Notes: a model not told the origin generated them from the letters alone. A stretch of 64,000 bases of DNA from Rhodoferax sp. GW822-FHT02A01 (GCF_038784515.1 NZ_CP152376.1:3162001-3226000), one strand, 5' to 3'. Counted from the first letter of the stretch, positions 1 to 7,755 are shown. Program-made: numbers and translations.

Positions 1-572
1 GATTCATGGCGTGTATGAGACGTCGGTTGCCATAACTTCCCCTTCTTTGAAAGCTGCCGCTTCTAGGCAGATCGCAGCAATATACTGGTATTTTGTACAG
101 ATGTTGGTTTGTAACATGGATACCATGGTGATTCCAGTCAGTATCTGAGAAGACTTAGGTGAGAGCCTATTGAGGTTGTGTTGAGGTCGGCTTATTTCAC
201 TCATTCACCCCATTTCACGTGTTGCTGAAATATCACTTTTAATGAAAATGATAGGCGTTTTCACTAAATGTGATATTTCAGCGAATCATGAAAATCCGTC
301 CTATGGAGTATCTACGGAGTGGAAAGGGCACCCAGGATTCGAAAACGTCTGGAGCTTGGGCACTTATTTGAGTCCATTTCTTGTGATTAGAAACTCCACT
401 GCCCAGCCTGGTGCAATGAGATTTGTGAGCTTTTCTAGGTCTGTCCTTTTATTGCCATTAACGATTTTTGGGAGTAAGAATGCGTACTTCGAATGCTCTT
501 AGCATACGGACAAACCAGAGAGGCCATGCACAGTCTTGGTGGGGAAGTTTTCTGTTCCTGGCATGGTAGAAG
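1..572. other. Gene-poor left edge of the integrated element
   Basis: I see no gene I can defend here. Short open frames exist (4-204 minus, 242-502 plus), but none has a convincing ribosome binding site or a recognisable motif. The stretch is AT-richer than the chromosome right of 4100. It holds a nested inverted repeat at 224-282 and several TTCAC motifs (about 196-264), listed separately. It is probably regulatory sequence upstream of the operon starting at 645. Confidence 0.5.
224..282. repeat. Nested inverted repeat with TTCAC motifs
   Basis: The arm GCTGAAATATCAC (224-236) is the perfect reverse complement of GTGATATTTCAGC (270-282). A shorter inner repeat, TGAAAA...TTTTCA, lies in the loop. 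TTCAC recurs to the left (about 196-219) and once inside. There is no T-run after it, so it is not a simple terminator. It could be an operator, a cruciform-type origin or transfer site, or an old transposon end. Confidence 0.6.
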
Positions 573-607
573 ATGTGGTATCGTGTTAACGTGAAATCTT
601 CCACATC
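572..607. promoter_or_regulatory. Possible operator of the RHH protein
   Basis: GATGTGG (572-578) and CCACATC (601-607) form an inverted repeat with a 22-nt centre, just upstream of the preferred RHH start at 645. Ribbon-helix-helix repressors commonly bind such repeats before their own genes. That assignment here is inference. Confidence 0.35.
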
Positions 608-644
608 ATCTTTACCGCAAAAGCAGCGCTCGACATCGGTCGGG

Positions 645-845
645 ATGCTTGTAGGTACTCGTTTTCAGCCGGATTTGTTGAGCGCTATAGATGAGTGGCG
701 CAAACAACAACCCGACATCCCTACCCGCCCTGAGGCGGTAAGACGGTTGGTTGATGCAGGGCTTCGGCAAGCGGGGAAAAGTGCAGCAAATGTCGCTAAA
801 AATGAGCTATTGGCGATCTCTGACCTTAGTGGTGATCAGTTATGA
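645..845 (+). CDS. Ribbon-helix-helix (CopG/Arc-like) DNA-binding protein
   Basis: Small protein of about 66 residues. Its core has the pattern of a ribbon-helix-helix domain: a short beta strand (VGTRFQPDLL), helix A over DEWRKQQPD and helix B after PTRPEAVRRLVDAGL. Such proteins are dimeric repressors or nucleoprotein organisers. The frame is open from 573, but the ATG at 645 fits the domain and leaves the inverted repeat at 572-607 upstream as a possible operator. The stop overlaps the start of the methyltransferase gene (ATGA), so the two are translationally coupled. It probably autoregulates the operon (inference). An antitoxin role is less likely because no toxin-like partner follows. 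Confidence 0.7.
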   Translation: MLVGTRFQPDLLSAIDEWRKQQPDIPTRPEAVRRLVDAGLRQAGKSAANVAKNELLAISDLSGDQL

Positions 846-1744
846 CAAGGTCGTTAAGTCCTCTTCGATATCCTGGTGGGAAAGCTAGTCTGACGCCGTT
901 TTTAACGGATGTCTTGGATCTCAACGCTCTTCGAGGTGCCGAGTATTTCGAACCGTATGCGGGTGGTGCTGGTGCTGCGCTCAGTTTGCTGGTGGATAAC
1001 GTTGTTAGCCACATCTCCATCAATGATGCGGACTGGCGCATCTATTCTTTTTGGAAGACCGTTCTGGATGAATCCGCGTGGTTTGTAGAGAAAATCATGT
1101 CAGCACGCCTTGATCTGAATGAATGGCGTGCACACAGGGAGGTTTGTCTCAATCCATCTGGTCACTCGATGCGGGACGTTGGTTTTTCCGCGTTCTATAT
1201 GAATCGCTGCAATCGGTCAGGTGTCCTGAACGGAGGTCCGATTGGTGGTTACGAGCAGAAGGGCGAATGGCGACTTGATGTTCGTTTCATGAAGCCTGCT
1301 CTGTCTGAGCGGGTTCTTGAATTGGCAAAAGTCAAAGATTGCGTTTCTGTTTCTAATGATGATGCTGTCGATTTTCTAAAGTCGAAATTGCCTAAGGGTA
1401 TTGGCCGAAAGCGTGCTTTTGTTTATCTTGATCCGCCATATGTAGTTAAGGGGCAGCGTTTGTATATGAATGCATATGAGCCAAATGATCATGGCAAGAT
1501 TGCGCGCTATGTCGGGTCCCAAAAAATCCTTCCTTGGGTGATGTCGTATGACGATGCCGAGTTGGTTCGAGATCTCTACAAGCAACAGCAAATTGGACTA
1601 TTGCCAATTAACTATTCTCTTCAAGAAAAGCGTTCAGCGAATGAGCTGGTGATTGCGCCGCATCATGTTCGCTTGCCTAGGACTCTTAGGATTGGAGCTC
1701 GGAAATTCGTTCTCACGGAAGTTAATTCGAGGATTGTGGCGTGA
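842..1744 (+). CDS. Dam-family (D12 class) DNA adenine-N6 methyltransferase
   Basis: 300 residues, normal for a Dam-type enzyme that transfers a methyl group from S-adenosylmethionine to adenine N6. Motif X reads RYPGGK (residues 9-14), the SAM-binding motif I FEPYAGGAG (36-44), and the catalytic motif IV DPPY (197-200). The order X-I-IV fits the alpha class. All key residues are present, so the enzyme looks active. The gene overlaps the RHH gene by 4 nt at its start and the ParB-like gene by 4 nt (GTGA) at its end. With a putative nuclease two genes on, it could be the self-protection arm of a restriction-like system. A solitary regulatory methylase is the alternative. The recognition site cannot be read from sequence. 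Confidence 0.88.
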   Translation: MTRSLSPLRYPGGKASLTPFLTDVLDLNALRGAEYFEPYAGGAGAALSLLVDNVVSHISINDADWRIYSFWKTVLDESAWFVEKIMSARLDLNEWRAHREVCLNPSGHSMRDVGFSAFYMNRCNRSGVLNGGPIGGYEQKGEWRLDVRFMKPALSERVLELAKVKDCVSVSNDDAVDFLKSKLPKGIGRKRAFVYLDPPYVVKGQRLYMNAYEPNDHGKIARYVGSQKILPWVMSYDDAELVRDLYKQQQIGLLPINYSLQEKRSANELVIAPHHVRLPRTLRIGARKFVLTEVNSRIVA

Positions 1745-2844
1745 CTCAACAATTGAATGTGTTACAGGTTAGTGTGAGTGATCTGCATTTTGATCATGAG
1801 AATCCTCGCCTGGCTGAGTATGGAATTACAAGCGCTACGCCGGAGGATGAGGTCCTACAGATTCTTTGGGACGCAATGGATGTACGAGAGTTGGTGCAGT
1901 CTATTGCCGCTAGTGGTTTTTTCCCTCAAGAAGCGTTAATCGTTGCGGAAGAGGATGGTCGCAAGATCGTTATTGAAGGCAACCGGCGTCTTGCCGCCGT
2001 TAAAGTGCTTCTAGCCGGTGATCGAGACGGTGAGCGTGGTTGGGCTATTCCTGAATTGACTGCAGAGGCTAAAGCTGCGCTCCAAACCTTGCCGGTAATA
2101 ATGTCCAATCGTGAAGAAGCCTGGCGGTTTCTCGGTTTCAAGCACGTGAATGGTCCGGCCAAATGGAGTAGCTACGCGAAGGCTGCTTACATTTCCACGG
2201 TTCACAAAACATTTGGTATTCCGCTTGCGGATATCGCCAATCAAATTGGTGATCGGCACAACACGGTTCAGAGGCTCTATCGCGGCTTAATGGTCTTAGA
2301 GCAGGCGGAGCGAGAAGGCGTCTACAACCGTGAGAATGTATTCAGAAGTCGGTTGGCTTTTTCGCACCTTTATACAGGACTTGATTATGAAGGTATCGGT
2401 GGTTTCCTAAACATCGCACCGAAGGAAACGGAGACCGACGATCCTGTTCCCAAGGAAAAAGTTAAGGAACTTGGTGAGCTTTTGGTGTGGCTGTACGGCA
2501 ATAAGGCTGAAGCTGTTCCTCCGGTGGTCGAGACACAGAACCCTGATCTCCGGCGTCTGAATGCTGTGGTGGCAAACAGAGAGGCTGTCGCTGCATTGCG
2601 TGCGGGTGAAGATTTATCTAAGTCCTTCGAAATTTCTCGGCCAGCGACCACAGTTTTCGAAGAGGCGCTTCTTGCTGCAAAGCGGGAACTCACTACTGCT
2701 CGGGCTGCGCTTTCTGGCGGTTATGACAACTCGATCGAGTTGTTGAAGATTGCTGGAACTATCGCCACTCTCGCGGATGATATGTATACCGAGATGGAGC
2801 GTAAGACACGCCCCCAGGAAAAGAAATCTCGGATAACTGAGTGA
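1741..2844 (+). CDS. ParB/Srx-fold domain protein
   Basis: 367 residues starting at GTG inside the stop of the methyltransferase. The N-terminal third is a ParB/sulfiredoxin-fold domain: a VSVSDLHFDHENPRL opening and the signature EGNRRLAA at 79-86, the counterpart of the GERRxxA nucleotide-binding box of ParB. A helix-turn-helix-like stretch follows at about 155-185 (IPLADIANQIGDRHNTVQRL), then a charged helical C-terminus. In plasmid and chromosome partition ParB binds CTP and slides on DNA, but no parA lies beside it, and the neighbours are a methylase and a putative nuclease. It more likely acts as a nucleotide-dependent DNA-binding or sensing subunit of this cassette (inference). The next gene starts 1 nt after its stop. 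Confidence 0.75.
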   Translation: MTQQLNVLQVSVSDLHFDHENPRLAEYGITSATPEDEVLQILWDAMDVRELVQSIAASGFFPQEALIVAEEDGRKIVIEGNRRLAAVKVLLAGDRDGERGWAIPELTAEAKAALQTLPVIMSNREEAWRFLGFKHVNGPAKWSSYAKAAYISTVHKTFGIPLADIANQIGDRHNTVQRLYRGLMVLEQAEREGVYNRENVFRSRLAFSHLYTGLDYEGIGGFLNIAPKETETDDPVPKEKVKELGELLVWLYGNKAEAVPPVVETQNPDLRRLNAVVANREAVAALRAGEDLSKSFEISRPATTVFEEALLAAKRELTTARAALSGGYDNSIELLKIAGTIATLADDMYTEMERKTRPQEKKSRITE

Positions 2845-2845
2845 A

Positions 2846-3778
2846 ATGTTTAAGCTACCGGCTTTGCCCTCTGCCCGGGCAGGTATTCATGAGCTTGCGG
2901 ATTTTGCTGAGCTGTTGGCTTGGCAAAACAATTCTGTCTCTATACGGGAGATCCTTGGTTATTTGGGGCAACTTGGAGATAACGAATTCAATCAAGGTGC
3001 TGATGATGAAGACGACATCAACGCTGACTTTATAGACGAAGTGATGGTTGAAATTGGTAGACGTGGTGCAGCTTGTGTTGTTGGCTACCCATTTTCACTC
3101 GATCTGCAAGGCACTGTAGTACGTCATCAAGTTGGTGACAACTCTGAGCGTGCAGATGTCTATCGATATCTTCTCCTTAGCACTCGGCTGAATATGACGG
3201 CCAATAAGGTGCAGAATAATATCGATGGGACTCAGTTGCTGGAGGAGCTTGCTGCGAATGTTCTGCGCAATTATCTGGGGCCGCAGCGAGCCCAGTCTTT
3301 TGTCTTTGGAACGGCAGTTGCAGGAGGCTTTGAGAACAAGATCCGCAGGCTTTGTCAGGATATCGGTGAAGGAGGCATGTTTGAAAACATTGATCCAGGT
3401 CCGGTAGACGCAAACGATGACAAGTTGGATGCCGTTGCTTGGGTACCATTCACAGATGGTAGAGCGGGGAAGCTCGTAGTATTTTGCCAGTGTAAGACAG
3501 GGTCCAATTGGAAGGATCATGTGACCCAACTCCAGCCTGACGCATTTCTCAGACGTTGGACTTCAGCGCGTTCTTTTGTGCTTACTCCTGTTCGAGCATT
3601 TTGTGTTTCTGAGGCAACTCACCCCTCAAAGTGGAATGGCCTTGCAGGCTATGCAGGACTTCTTTTTGATCGCCTGAGAGTCGTAGACTTTCTTGATCAA
3701 GTTGAAGTTCCATTGATGGTTCGTGTGCGGCAGTGGAATGCGGCCGCCGCTGCATTCGCCCAGAATGCTATGAACTAA
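2846..3778 (+). CDS. Putative PD-(D/E)XK (Mrr-like) endonuclease, uncharacterised
   Basis: 310 residues; I recognise no named family. The C-terminal half carries a plausible PD-(D/E)XK core of the Mrr subtype: D195 in DDKLDAVAW (191-199) at the end of one strand, then Q215-C-K217 (QCKTG) on the next strand 20 residues on, with upstream glutamates E133/E134 in LLEELAANVL. The D-x19-QxK spacing is typical of Mrr-like restriction nucleases. The N-terminal half is acidic (a run of D/E near 45-60) and could be a sensing or interaction domain. It is the last gene of the operon, 1 nt after the ParB-like gene. Its position after a methylase suggests cleavage of unmodified or foreign DNA (inference). 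Catalysis is unproven. Confidence 0.6.
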   Translation: MFKLPALPSARAGIHELADFAELLAWQNNSVSIREILGYLGQLGDNEFNQGADDEDDINADFIDEVMVEIGRRGAACVVGYPFSLDLQGTVVRHQVGDNSERADVYRYLLLSTRLNMTANKVQNNIDGTQLLEELAANVLRNYLGPQRAQSFVFGTAVAGGFENKIRRLCQDIGEGGMFENIDPGPVDANDDKLDAVAWVPFTDGRAGKLVVFCQCKTGSNWKDHVTQLQPDAFLRRWTSARSFVLTPVRAFCVSEATHPSKWNGLAGYAGLLFDRLRVVDFLDQVEVPLMVRVRQWNAAAAAFAQNAMN

Positions 3779-3985
3779 AGTAGTTTGGCTTGGCTTGGCA
3801 AGGCGATGACGATTGGTACGACAAACACGTGCCGATCGCTGACGGCCTCTATGACCGTTCTTGCGTCAACAAAGTGTCAACGGCATTGCGAACTAATGCA
3901 CTGGTAATGCGATTTCTGACGGCTATATTGTGTTGGCATCACTGGCAATGCACATACATTGCGACCCAATGCGGTCGTGAAAAAT
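3779..3985. other. Noncoding end of the integrated element
   Basis: About 200 nt between the putative nuclease gene and the tRNA fragment. I find no protein with support here and no 5' half of a tRNA, which shows that the tRNA sequence to the right is a fragment and not a gene. I see no integrase in the window. Confidence 0.5.
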
Positions 3986-4033
3986 GGACTCATAATCCTT
4001 TGGTCGAGTGTTCAAGTCACTCACGGCCTACCA
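3986..4033 (+). other. attR-like site: 3' fragment of a CAT-anticodon tRNA
   Basis: The sequence reads as the 3' half of a tRNA: an anticodon loop CTCATAA (3989-3995) flanked by GGA/TCC, a T-arm GAGTG-TTCAAGT-CACTC (4006-4022), the acceptor strand ACGGCCT, A and CCA (4031-4033). The D-arm and 5' acceptor strand are absent upstream. Integration of an element into the 3' end of a tRNA gene leaves exactly this duplicated fragment at the distal junction. The element therefore lies to the left and the intact gene outside the window. CAT may mean tRNA-Met or lysidine-modified tRNA-Ile2; the TTGGTC-GxxxGTTCAAGTC region looks more like the latter. Confidence 0.85.
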
Positions 4034-4045
4034 ATTAAACAAAGG

Positions 4046-4082
4046 AAAGCTTGCTATTTAAAAGGTAGCAAGCTTTTTCTTT
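4046..4082 (+). terminator. Rho-independent terminator of the tRNA
   Basis: An 11-bp perfect stem (AAAGCTTGCTA at 4046-4056 with TAGCAAGCTTT at 4066-4076), a 9-nt loop and a T-rich tail. It sits 12 nt after the CCA end, so it is the native terminator of the split tRNA gene, left on the chromosomal side of the junction. Confidence 0.85.
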
Positions 4083-4093
4083 TTTTGGTTTCA

Positions 4094-4122
4094 TGTAGCC
4101 ACTGTGTAGCCACAATTGTGGC
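4094..4122. repeat. Tandem TGTAGCCAC repeats and palindrome
   Basis: TGTAGCCAC occurs at 4094-4102 and again at 4105-4113. The second copy forms part of the perfect 14-nt palindrome GCCACAATTGTGGC (4109-4122). It lies just beyond the tRNA terminator. Clustered short repeats near attachment sites can be integrase arm sites, but these lie on the apparent chromosomal side, so their role is unclear. Confidence 0.5.
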
Positions 4123-4287
4123 ATGCAGACGTTGGCGAGCATCGCCAGTGTGCCCACAGCGGGTCTTCCAGGGACGACACTGAAAATCTGCTAAGTGATT
4201 TCGCTGTCATCCACAGTCCTGCTTGGGCGTCGACTTCCTTGTAACTGAGTTCGCCGAGCTTCGCGGTAACGATGGATTCTCTGAGTC

Positions 4288-5205
4288 TTAAGCCTTGGCA
4301 GGTGATGTTGCCGCAAACGCGTCGACCACATGGTCGACGAAAGCTTTTACGCGCGCAGCGGTTTGCAGACGCTGGGGATAGACCGCGTAGATATCCGCAG
4401 GTGGTGTTTGCCATGTCTCTAGTACTTGGCGCAAACGACCGCTGTGCAGGTACTTGGTGATGTCCCATTCCGCCCGCATCAGCAGGCCGTGACCAGCAAG
4501 TGCCCAGTTCACCGCAATCTCACCGTCATTGGTGCTCAGGTTTCCCCGCACCTTGACGGTCTCCGTCTTCTGGCCAGCACTCAGGTGCCAGATGCCATAA
4601 GCCTCATCACCTTGGCGAATACCTATGCAATTGTGTTGGGCCAGTTCATGCGGAGCACGTGGCGTGCCATGAGCCTTGAGATAAGCAGGTGATGCGCAAA
4701 TCAACCGTCGGTTCCCAGCAATACGGCGCGCTATCACCCTTGCGTCCGGTGGTTCGCCAAAGCGGATGCACACATCGAATGTGTCTTCGGTCAACGCGGG
4801 CGGATTGACTGTGAGTTGCAGTTGCACCTGCACATCCGAAAACTTCTTGGCAAAGCTGGAGATCAGCGGAGCAATGTGGGTGCGACCAAAGCCCAGCGTG
4901 GCATTGACGCGCAACAGGCCTTTGGGCTTGGCAATGGCGCTGCTGATCAGGCGCTCCATGTCCTCAATGTCGGCGAGGATGCGCCGGGCGTGCTCCAGGT
5001 ACAGCTCGCCCTCGGCAGTGAGGCTGATACGGCGCGTGGTCCGGTTCAGCAGTTGCACACCCAGGCGCGCCTCCATTTGGCTCAGGCGCTTACTCGCCGC
5101 CGGTGTGGTGACATTCATTTCTCTGGCGGCCGCAGAGAAGCTGCCCATGCGTGCCAGAAGGCTGAAAAAGGCCATCTCCGAAGGAGCAGAGGAGGGGGTG
5201 GACAT
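4288..5205 (-). CDS. LysR-family regulator of the tartrate genes
   Basis: 305 residues, the usual LysR length. An N-terminal winged helix-turn-helix (about residues 8-66, with GSFSAAAREMNVTTPAASKRL as recognition region) precedes a periplasmic-binding-protein-like effector domain (about 90-300). It is divergent from the tartrate dehydrogenase gene across about 100 nt, the usual layout for a LysR activator and its target. It is equivalent in position and family to TtuA of Agrobacterium tartrate loci. The likely effector is tartrate or a related hydroxy acid (inference). An inverted repeat covering its own start codon suggests negative autoregulation. I see no strong ribosome binding site. Confidence 0.88.
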   Translation of the reverse strand: MSTPSSAPSEMAFFSLLARMGSFSAAAREMNVTTPAASKRLSQMEARLGVQLLNRTTRRISLTAEGELYLEHARRILADIEDMERLISSAIAKPKGLLRVNATLGFGRTHIAPLISSFAKKFSDVQVQLQLTVNPPALTEDTFDVCIRFGEPPDARVIARRIAGNRRLICASPAYLKAHGTPRAPHELAQHNCIGIRQGDEAYGIWHLSAGQKTETVKVRGNLSTNDGEIAVNWALAGHGLLMRAEWDITKYLHSGRLRQVLETWQTPPADIYAVYPQRLQTAARVKAFVDHVVDAFAATSPAKA

Positions 5206-5226
5206 TGTTAAATCATAGTAAACAAT
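5204..5226. promoter_or_regulatory. Likely LysR operator (ATTGTT-N11-AACAAT)
   Basis: ATTGTT (5204-5209) and AACAAT (5221-5226) form an 11-nt-spaced inverted repeat of the T-N11-A type bound by LysR regulators. It overlaps the regulator's own start codon (5203-5205) and lies upstream of the divergent dehydrogenase gene at 5304, so one bound site could serve both. Confidence 0.6.
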
Positions 5227-5303
5227 GGAGTCACTTTAAGTTGAACCGTGGAATTCAGCAATAGGTACATTCCGTCCCCACCACAACCCATTTTGGAGAC
5301 GTT

Positions 5304-6371
5304 ATGAAGACATACAAGATTGCTTGTATCCCCGGCGACGGTATCGGCAAAGAGGTCGTTCCCGCTGGACAAACGGTGCTGGAGGCCCTCGCCGCGGCCA
5401 GCAGCACGTTCACCTTCGACTTCGAGAACTTTGGCTGGGGCGGTGACTGGTACCGCACCCACGGTGAAATGATGCCTGCCAACGGACTGGATGCGTTGCG
5501 CAACAAAGACGCCATTCTGTTTGGCTCCGCTGGTGACTCGGAGATTGCGGACCACATCACGCTCTGGGGTCTTCGCCTGAAGATCTGCCAAGGGTTCGAT
5601 CAGTATGCCAATGTGCGCCCCACGCGCATCCTGCCTGGCATTGATGCGCCCTTGAAGCGTTGCAAGCCGGAGGACCTGAACTGGGTCATCGTGCGCGAAA
5701 ACTCCGAAGGCGAATACTCTGGCGTGGGTGGTCGCGTGCACCAGGGGCACCCTATCGAGGCTGCTTGCGAAGTCACCATGATGACCCGTGTGGGCGTGGA
5801 GCGCGTGATCCGCTTTGCCTTCAAGCTGGCACAAAGCCGTCCCCGCAAGCAGCTCACCGTGGTGACCAAGAGCAATGCCCAGCGCCATGCCATGGTGATG
5901 TGGGACGAGATTGCTTTGGAAGTGTCCAAGGACTTCCCCGATGTGAAGTGGGACAAGGAACTCGTGGACGCCGCTACGGCCCGTATGGTGAACCGCCCCG
6001 CTACCCTGGACACCATAGTGGCCACCAACCTGCACGCAGACATCCTGAGTGACCTGGCCGCAGCACTGGCAGGCAGCCTGGGTATTGCACCGACCGGCAA
6101 CATCGACCCCGAGCGCCGCTATCCCTCCATGTTTGAGCCTATCCATGGTTCAGCCTTTGACATCATGGGCAAGGGCTTGGCCAATCCGGTCGGAACCTTT
6201 TGGAGCTGCGTGATGCTGCTGGACCATCTGGGTGAAGTGGATGCTGCCAAGAAACTGATGGCAGTCATTGAGCAGGTCACTGCCGACGTCTCCCTGCACA
6301 CAGGTGACCTGGGCGGCAAGGCCACTACCGCCCAGGTGACCGCCGCTGTCTGCGCCCGCATAGCTGCATAA
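5304..6371 (+). CDS. ttuC: Tartrate dehydrogenase / D-malate dehydrogenase (decarboxylating)
   Basis: 355 residues of the isocitrate/isopropylmalate dehydrogenase family. Tartrate dehydrogenases use NAD+ and a divalent metal to oxidise tartrate, and also decarboxylate D-malate or reductively decarboxylate meso-tartrate to D-glycerate. Visible family marks are the N-terminal IACIPGDGIGKEVVPAG, the substrate-binding region VRENSEGEYSGVGG, the TKSNAQRH segment, the metal site around NLHADILSDLAAALAGSLG and the NAD-binding GSAFDIMGKGLANPVGTFWS. A strong GGAG precedes the ATG. The gene opens an operon with a dicarboxylate carrier and a glycerate kinase, which favours tartrate over leucine biosynthesis. 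Leucine-pathway enzymes also lack the YSGVGGR context. Confidence 0.9.
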   Translation: MKTYKIACIPGDGIGKEVVPAGQTVLEALAAASSTFTFDFENFGWGGDWYRTHGEMMPANGLDALRNKDAILFGSAGDSEIADHITLWGLRLKICQGFDQYANVRPTRILPGIDAPLKRCKPEDLNWVIVRENSEGEYSGVGGRVHQGHPIEAACEVTMMTRVGVERVIRFAFKLAQSRPRKQLTVVTKSNAQRHAMVMWDEIALEVSKDFPDVKWDKELVDAATARMVNRPATLDTIVATNLHADILSDLAAALAGSLGIAPTGNIDPERRYPSMFEPIHGSAFDIMGKGLANPVGTFWSCVMLLDHLGEVDAAKKLMAVIEQVTADVSLHTGDLGGKATTAQVTAAVCARIAA

Positions 6372-6450
6372 GACCGCAATTGCATTTCTGGAGAAGCGGC
6401 CAGCAAGAGCCGCGACCCACTGGTTCGAAATAAATATTTAGGAGACAAAC

Positions 6451-7755
6451 ATGTTGCGTCGTTTCTTTGGAAAGCTGTATGTGCAGGTGCTTATCGGCGT
6501 GAGCGCCGGTGTGCTGCTGGGGATTTTTTACCCAACCCTGGGCGCGGACTTCAAGCCATTGGGCGATGTCTTCATCAAGCTCATCAAGATGGTGTTCGCA
6601 CCCATCATTTTTGCCATGGTGGTGCTGGGCATCGCCAAGATGGAGAGCATGAAGGAACTGGGCCGCGTCGGTGTAAGGGCGCTCATCTACTTTGAGGTTG
6701 TTTCCACCTTCGCGCTGGCACTCGGTCTGGTAGTGGTCAATGTGTTCAAGCCGGGCGTGGGCATGAATGTGGACCCGGCAACGCTGGACACCAAGGCGAT
6801 TGCCAACTACACCGCCGCGGCATCCAAATCCGGTGGCTTTGTAGACTTTCTGGTCAACATGGTGCCCTCCAGCATCGTGGAAGCCCTGGCCAAGAATGAC
6901 ATTCTGCAAATCCTGGTGTTCGGCATTTTCTTTGGCGTGGCCCTGTCTCACATGGGGCGTAAGGCCAAGCCGGTAGTGGACCTGCTGGATGCCTTCTGCA
7001 ACAGCATGTTCGGCATTGTGGGCATGATCATGCGCCTGGCCCCGCTGGCGGCCTTCGGCGCCATGGCCTTCACCGTGGGCAAATACGGTCTGGCTTCGCT
7101 TTCCGCGCTGGGTCAACTGATGCTGTGCATGTACCTGACTTGTGTGGCTTTCGTGTTTGTGGTGCTGGGCTTCATCGCCAAGCTATCGGGCTTTAGCATT
7201 TTCAAGTTCCTGCGCTACATCAAGGATGAAATCTTCACCGTGCTGGGCACCAGTTCTTCCGAGTCGGTGGTGCCTCAGTTGATGCGTAAGCTGGAACACA
7301 TTGGAGTGTCAAAACCGGTTGTCGGCCTGGTCATACCGTCGGGTGTGACCTTCAACCCCGATGGCCAGTGTATTTACTACACTATGGCGGCGATCTTCAT
7401 TGCACAGGCCACCAATACGCCGCTGTCCATGACCGACCAGATCGTTATCCTGGGCGTGCTGATGCTGACCAGCAAGGGCTCTGCAGGGGTCACCGGCTCC
7501 GGCTTCATTACCTTGGCCGCCACGCTGGCCTCTATGGGCAATATTCCGGTTGCCGGCATGGTGCTGCTGCTCGGTGTGGACCGCTTCATGTCCGAGGCCC
7601 GTGCCATTACCAACACCATTGGCAATGCCGTGGCCACTATGGCGGTGGCCCGTTGGGTGGGTGCCCTGGACATGGTCCGCATGAGCCGTGTGCTAGACCA
7701 AGACACTACCGTGGAGGCCCTCTACGAGGCCGAAGAGGCAATTGCCAAAGCCTAA
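6451..7755 (+). CDS. dctA: C4-dicarboxylate:cation symporter, DctA type (DAACS family)
   Basis: 434 residues with eight or so hydrophobic segments plus re-entrant loops. Family signatures are present: the serine-rich loop [13 protein letters not shown], the conserved [24 protein letters not shown] helix, the [13 protein letters not shown] loop and the substrate-binding helix [23 protein letters not shown]. DctA takes up succinate, fumarate, malate and aspartate with sodium or protons. Here, 79 nt after a tartrate dehydrogenase and before a glycerate kinase, tartrate or malate is the likely cargo (inference). A clear GGAG ribosome binding site precedes the ATG. Known tartrate loci often use an MFS carrier (TtuB) instead, so this is a variant arrangement. 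Confidence 0.9.
   Translation: MLRRFFGKLYVQVLIGVSAGVLLGIFYPTLGADFKPLGDVFIKLIKMVFAPIIFAMVVLGIAKMESMKELGRVGVRALIYFEVVSTFALALGLVVVNVFKPGVGMNVDPATLDTKAIANYTAAASKSGGFVDFLVNMVPSSIVEALAKNDILQILVFGIFFGVALSHMGRKAKPVVDLLDAFCNSMFGIVGMIMRLAPLAAFGAMAFTVGKYGLASLSALGQLMLCMYLTCVAFVFVVLGFIAKLSGFSIFKFLRYIKDEIFTVLGTSSSESVVPQLMRKLEHIGVSKPVVGLVIPSGVTFNPDGQCIYYTMAAIFIAQATNTPLSMTDQIVILGVLMLTSKGSAGVTGSGFITLAATLASMGNIPVAGMVLLLGVDRFMSEARAITNTIGNAVATMAVARWVGALDMVRMSRVLDQDTTVEALYEAEEAIAKA

Noticed and set aside
242..502. 86-residue frame at the left edge
   Set aside because: Starts within the nested palindrome, no ribosome binding site, no motif.
1741..2844. Reading the ParB-like gene as a plasmid or chromosome partition gene
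   Set aside because: No parA beside it and no visible parS-type centromere array; neighbours are a methylase and a putative nuclease.
4091..4468. Minus-strand frame running from LysR into the tRNA flank, considered as an integrase end
   Set aside because: The part beyond the LysR frame does not resemble a tyrosine recombinase; no catalytic R-H-R-Y pattern.
5208..6146. Long minus-strand open frame opposite the tartrate dehydrogenase
   Set aside because: Low-complexity H/G/Q/A-rich translation without motifs, lying wholly antisense to a gene with clear family motifs; typical of high-G+C DNA.
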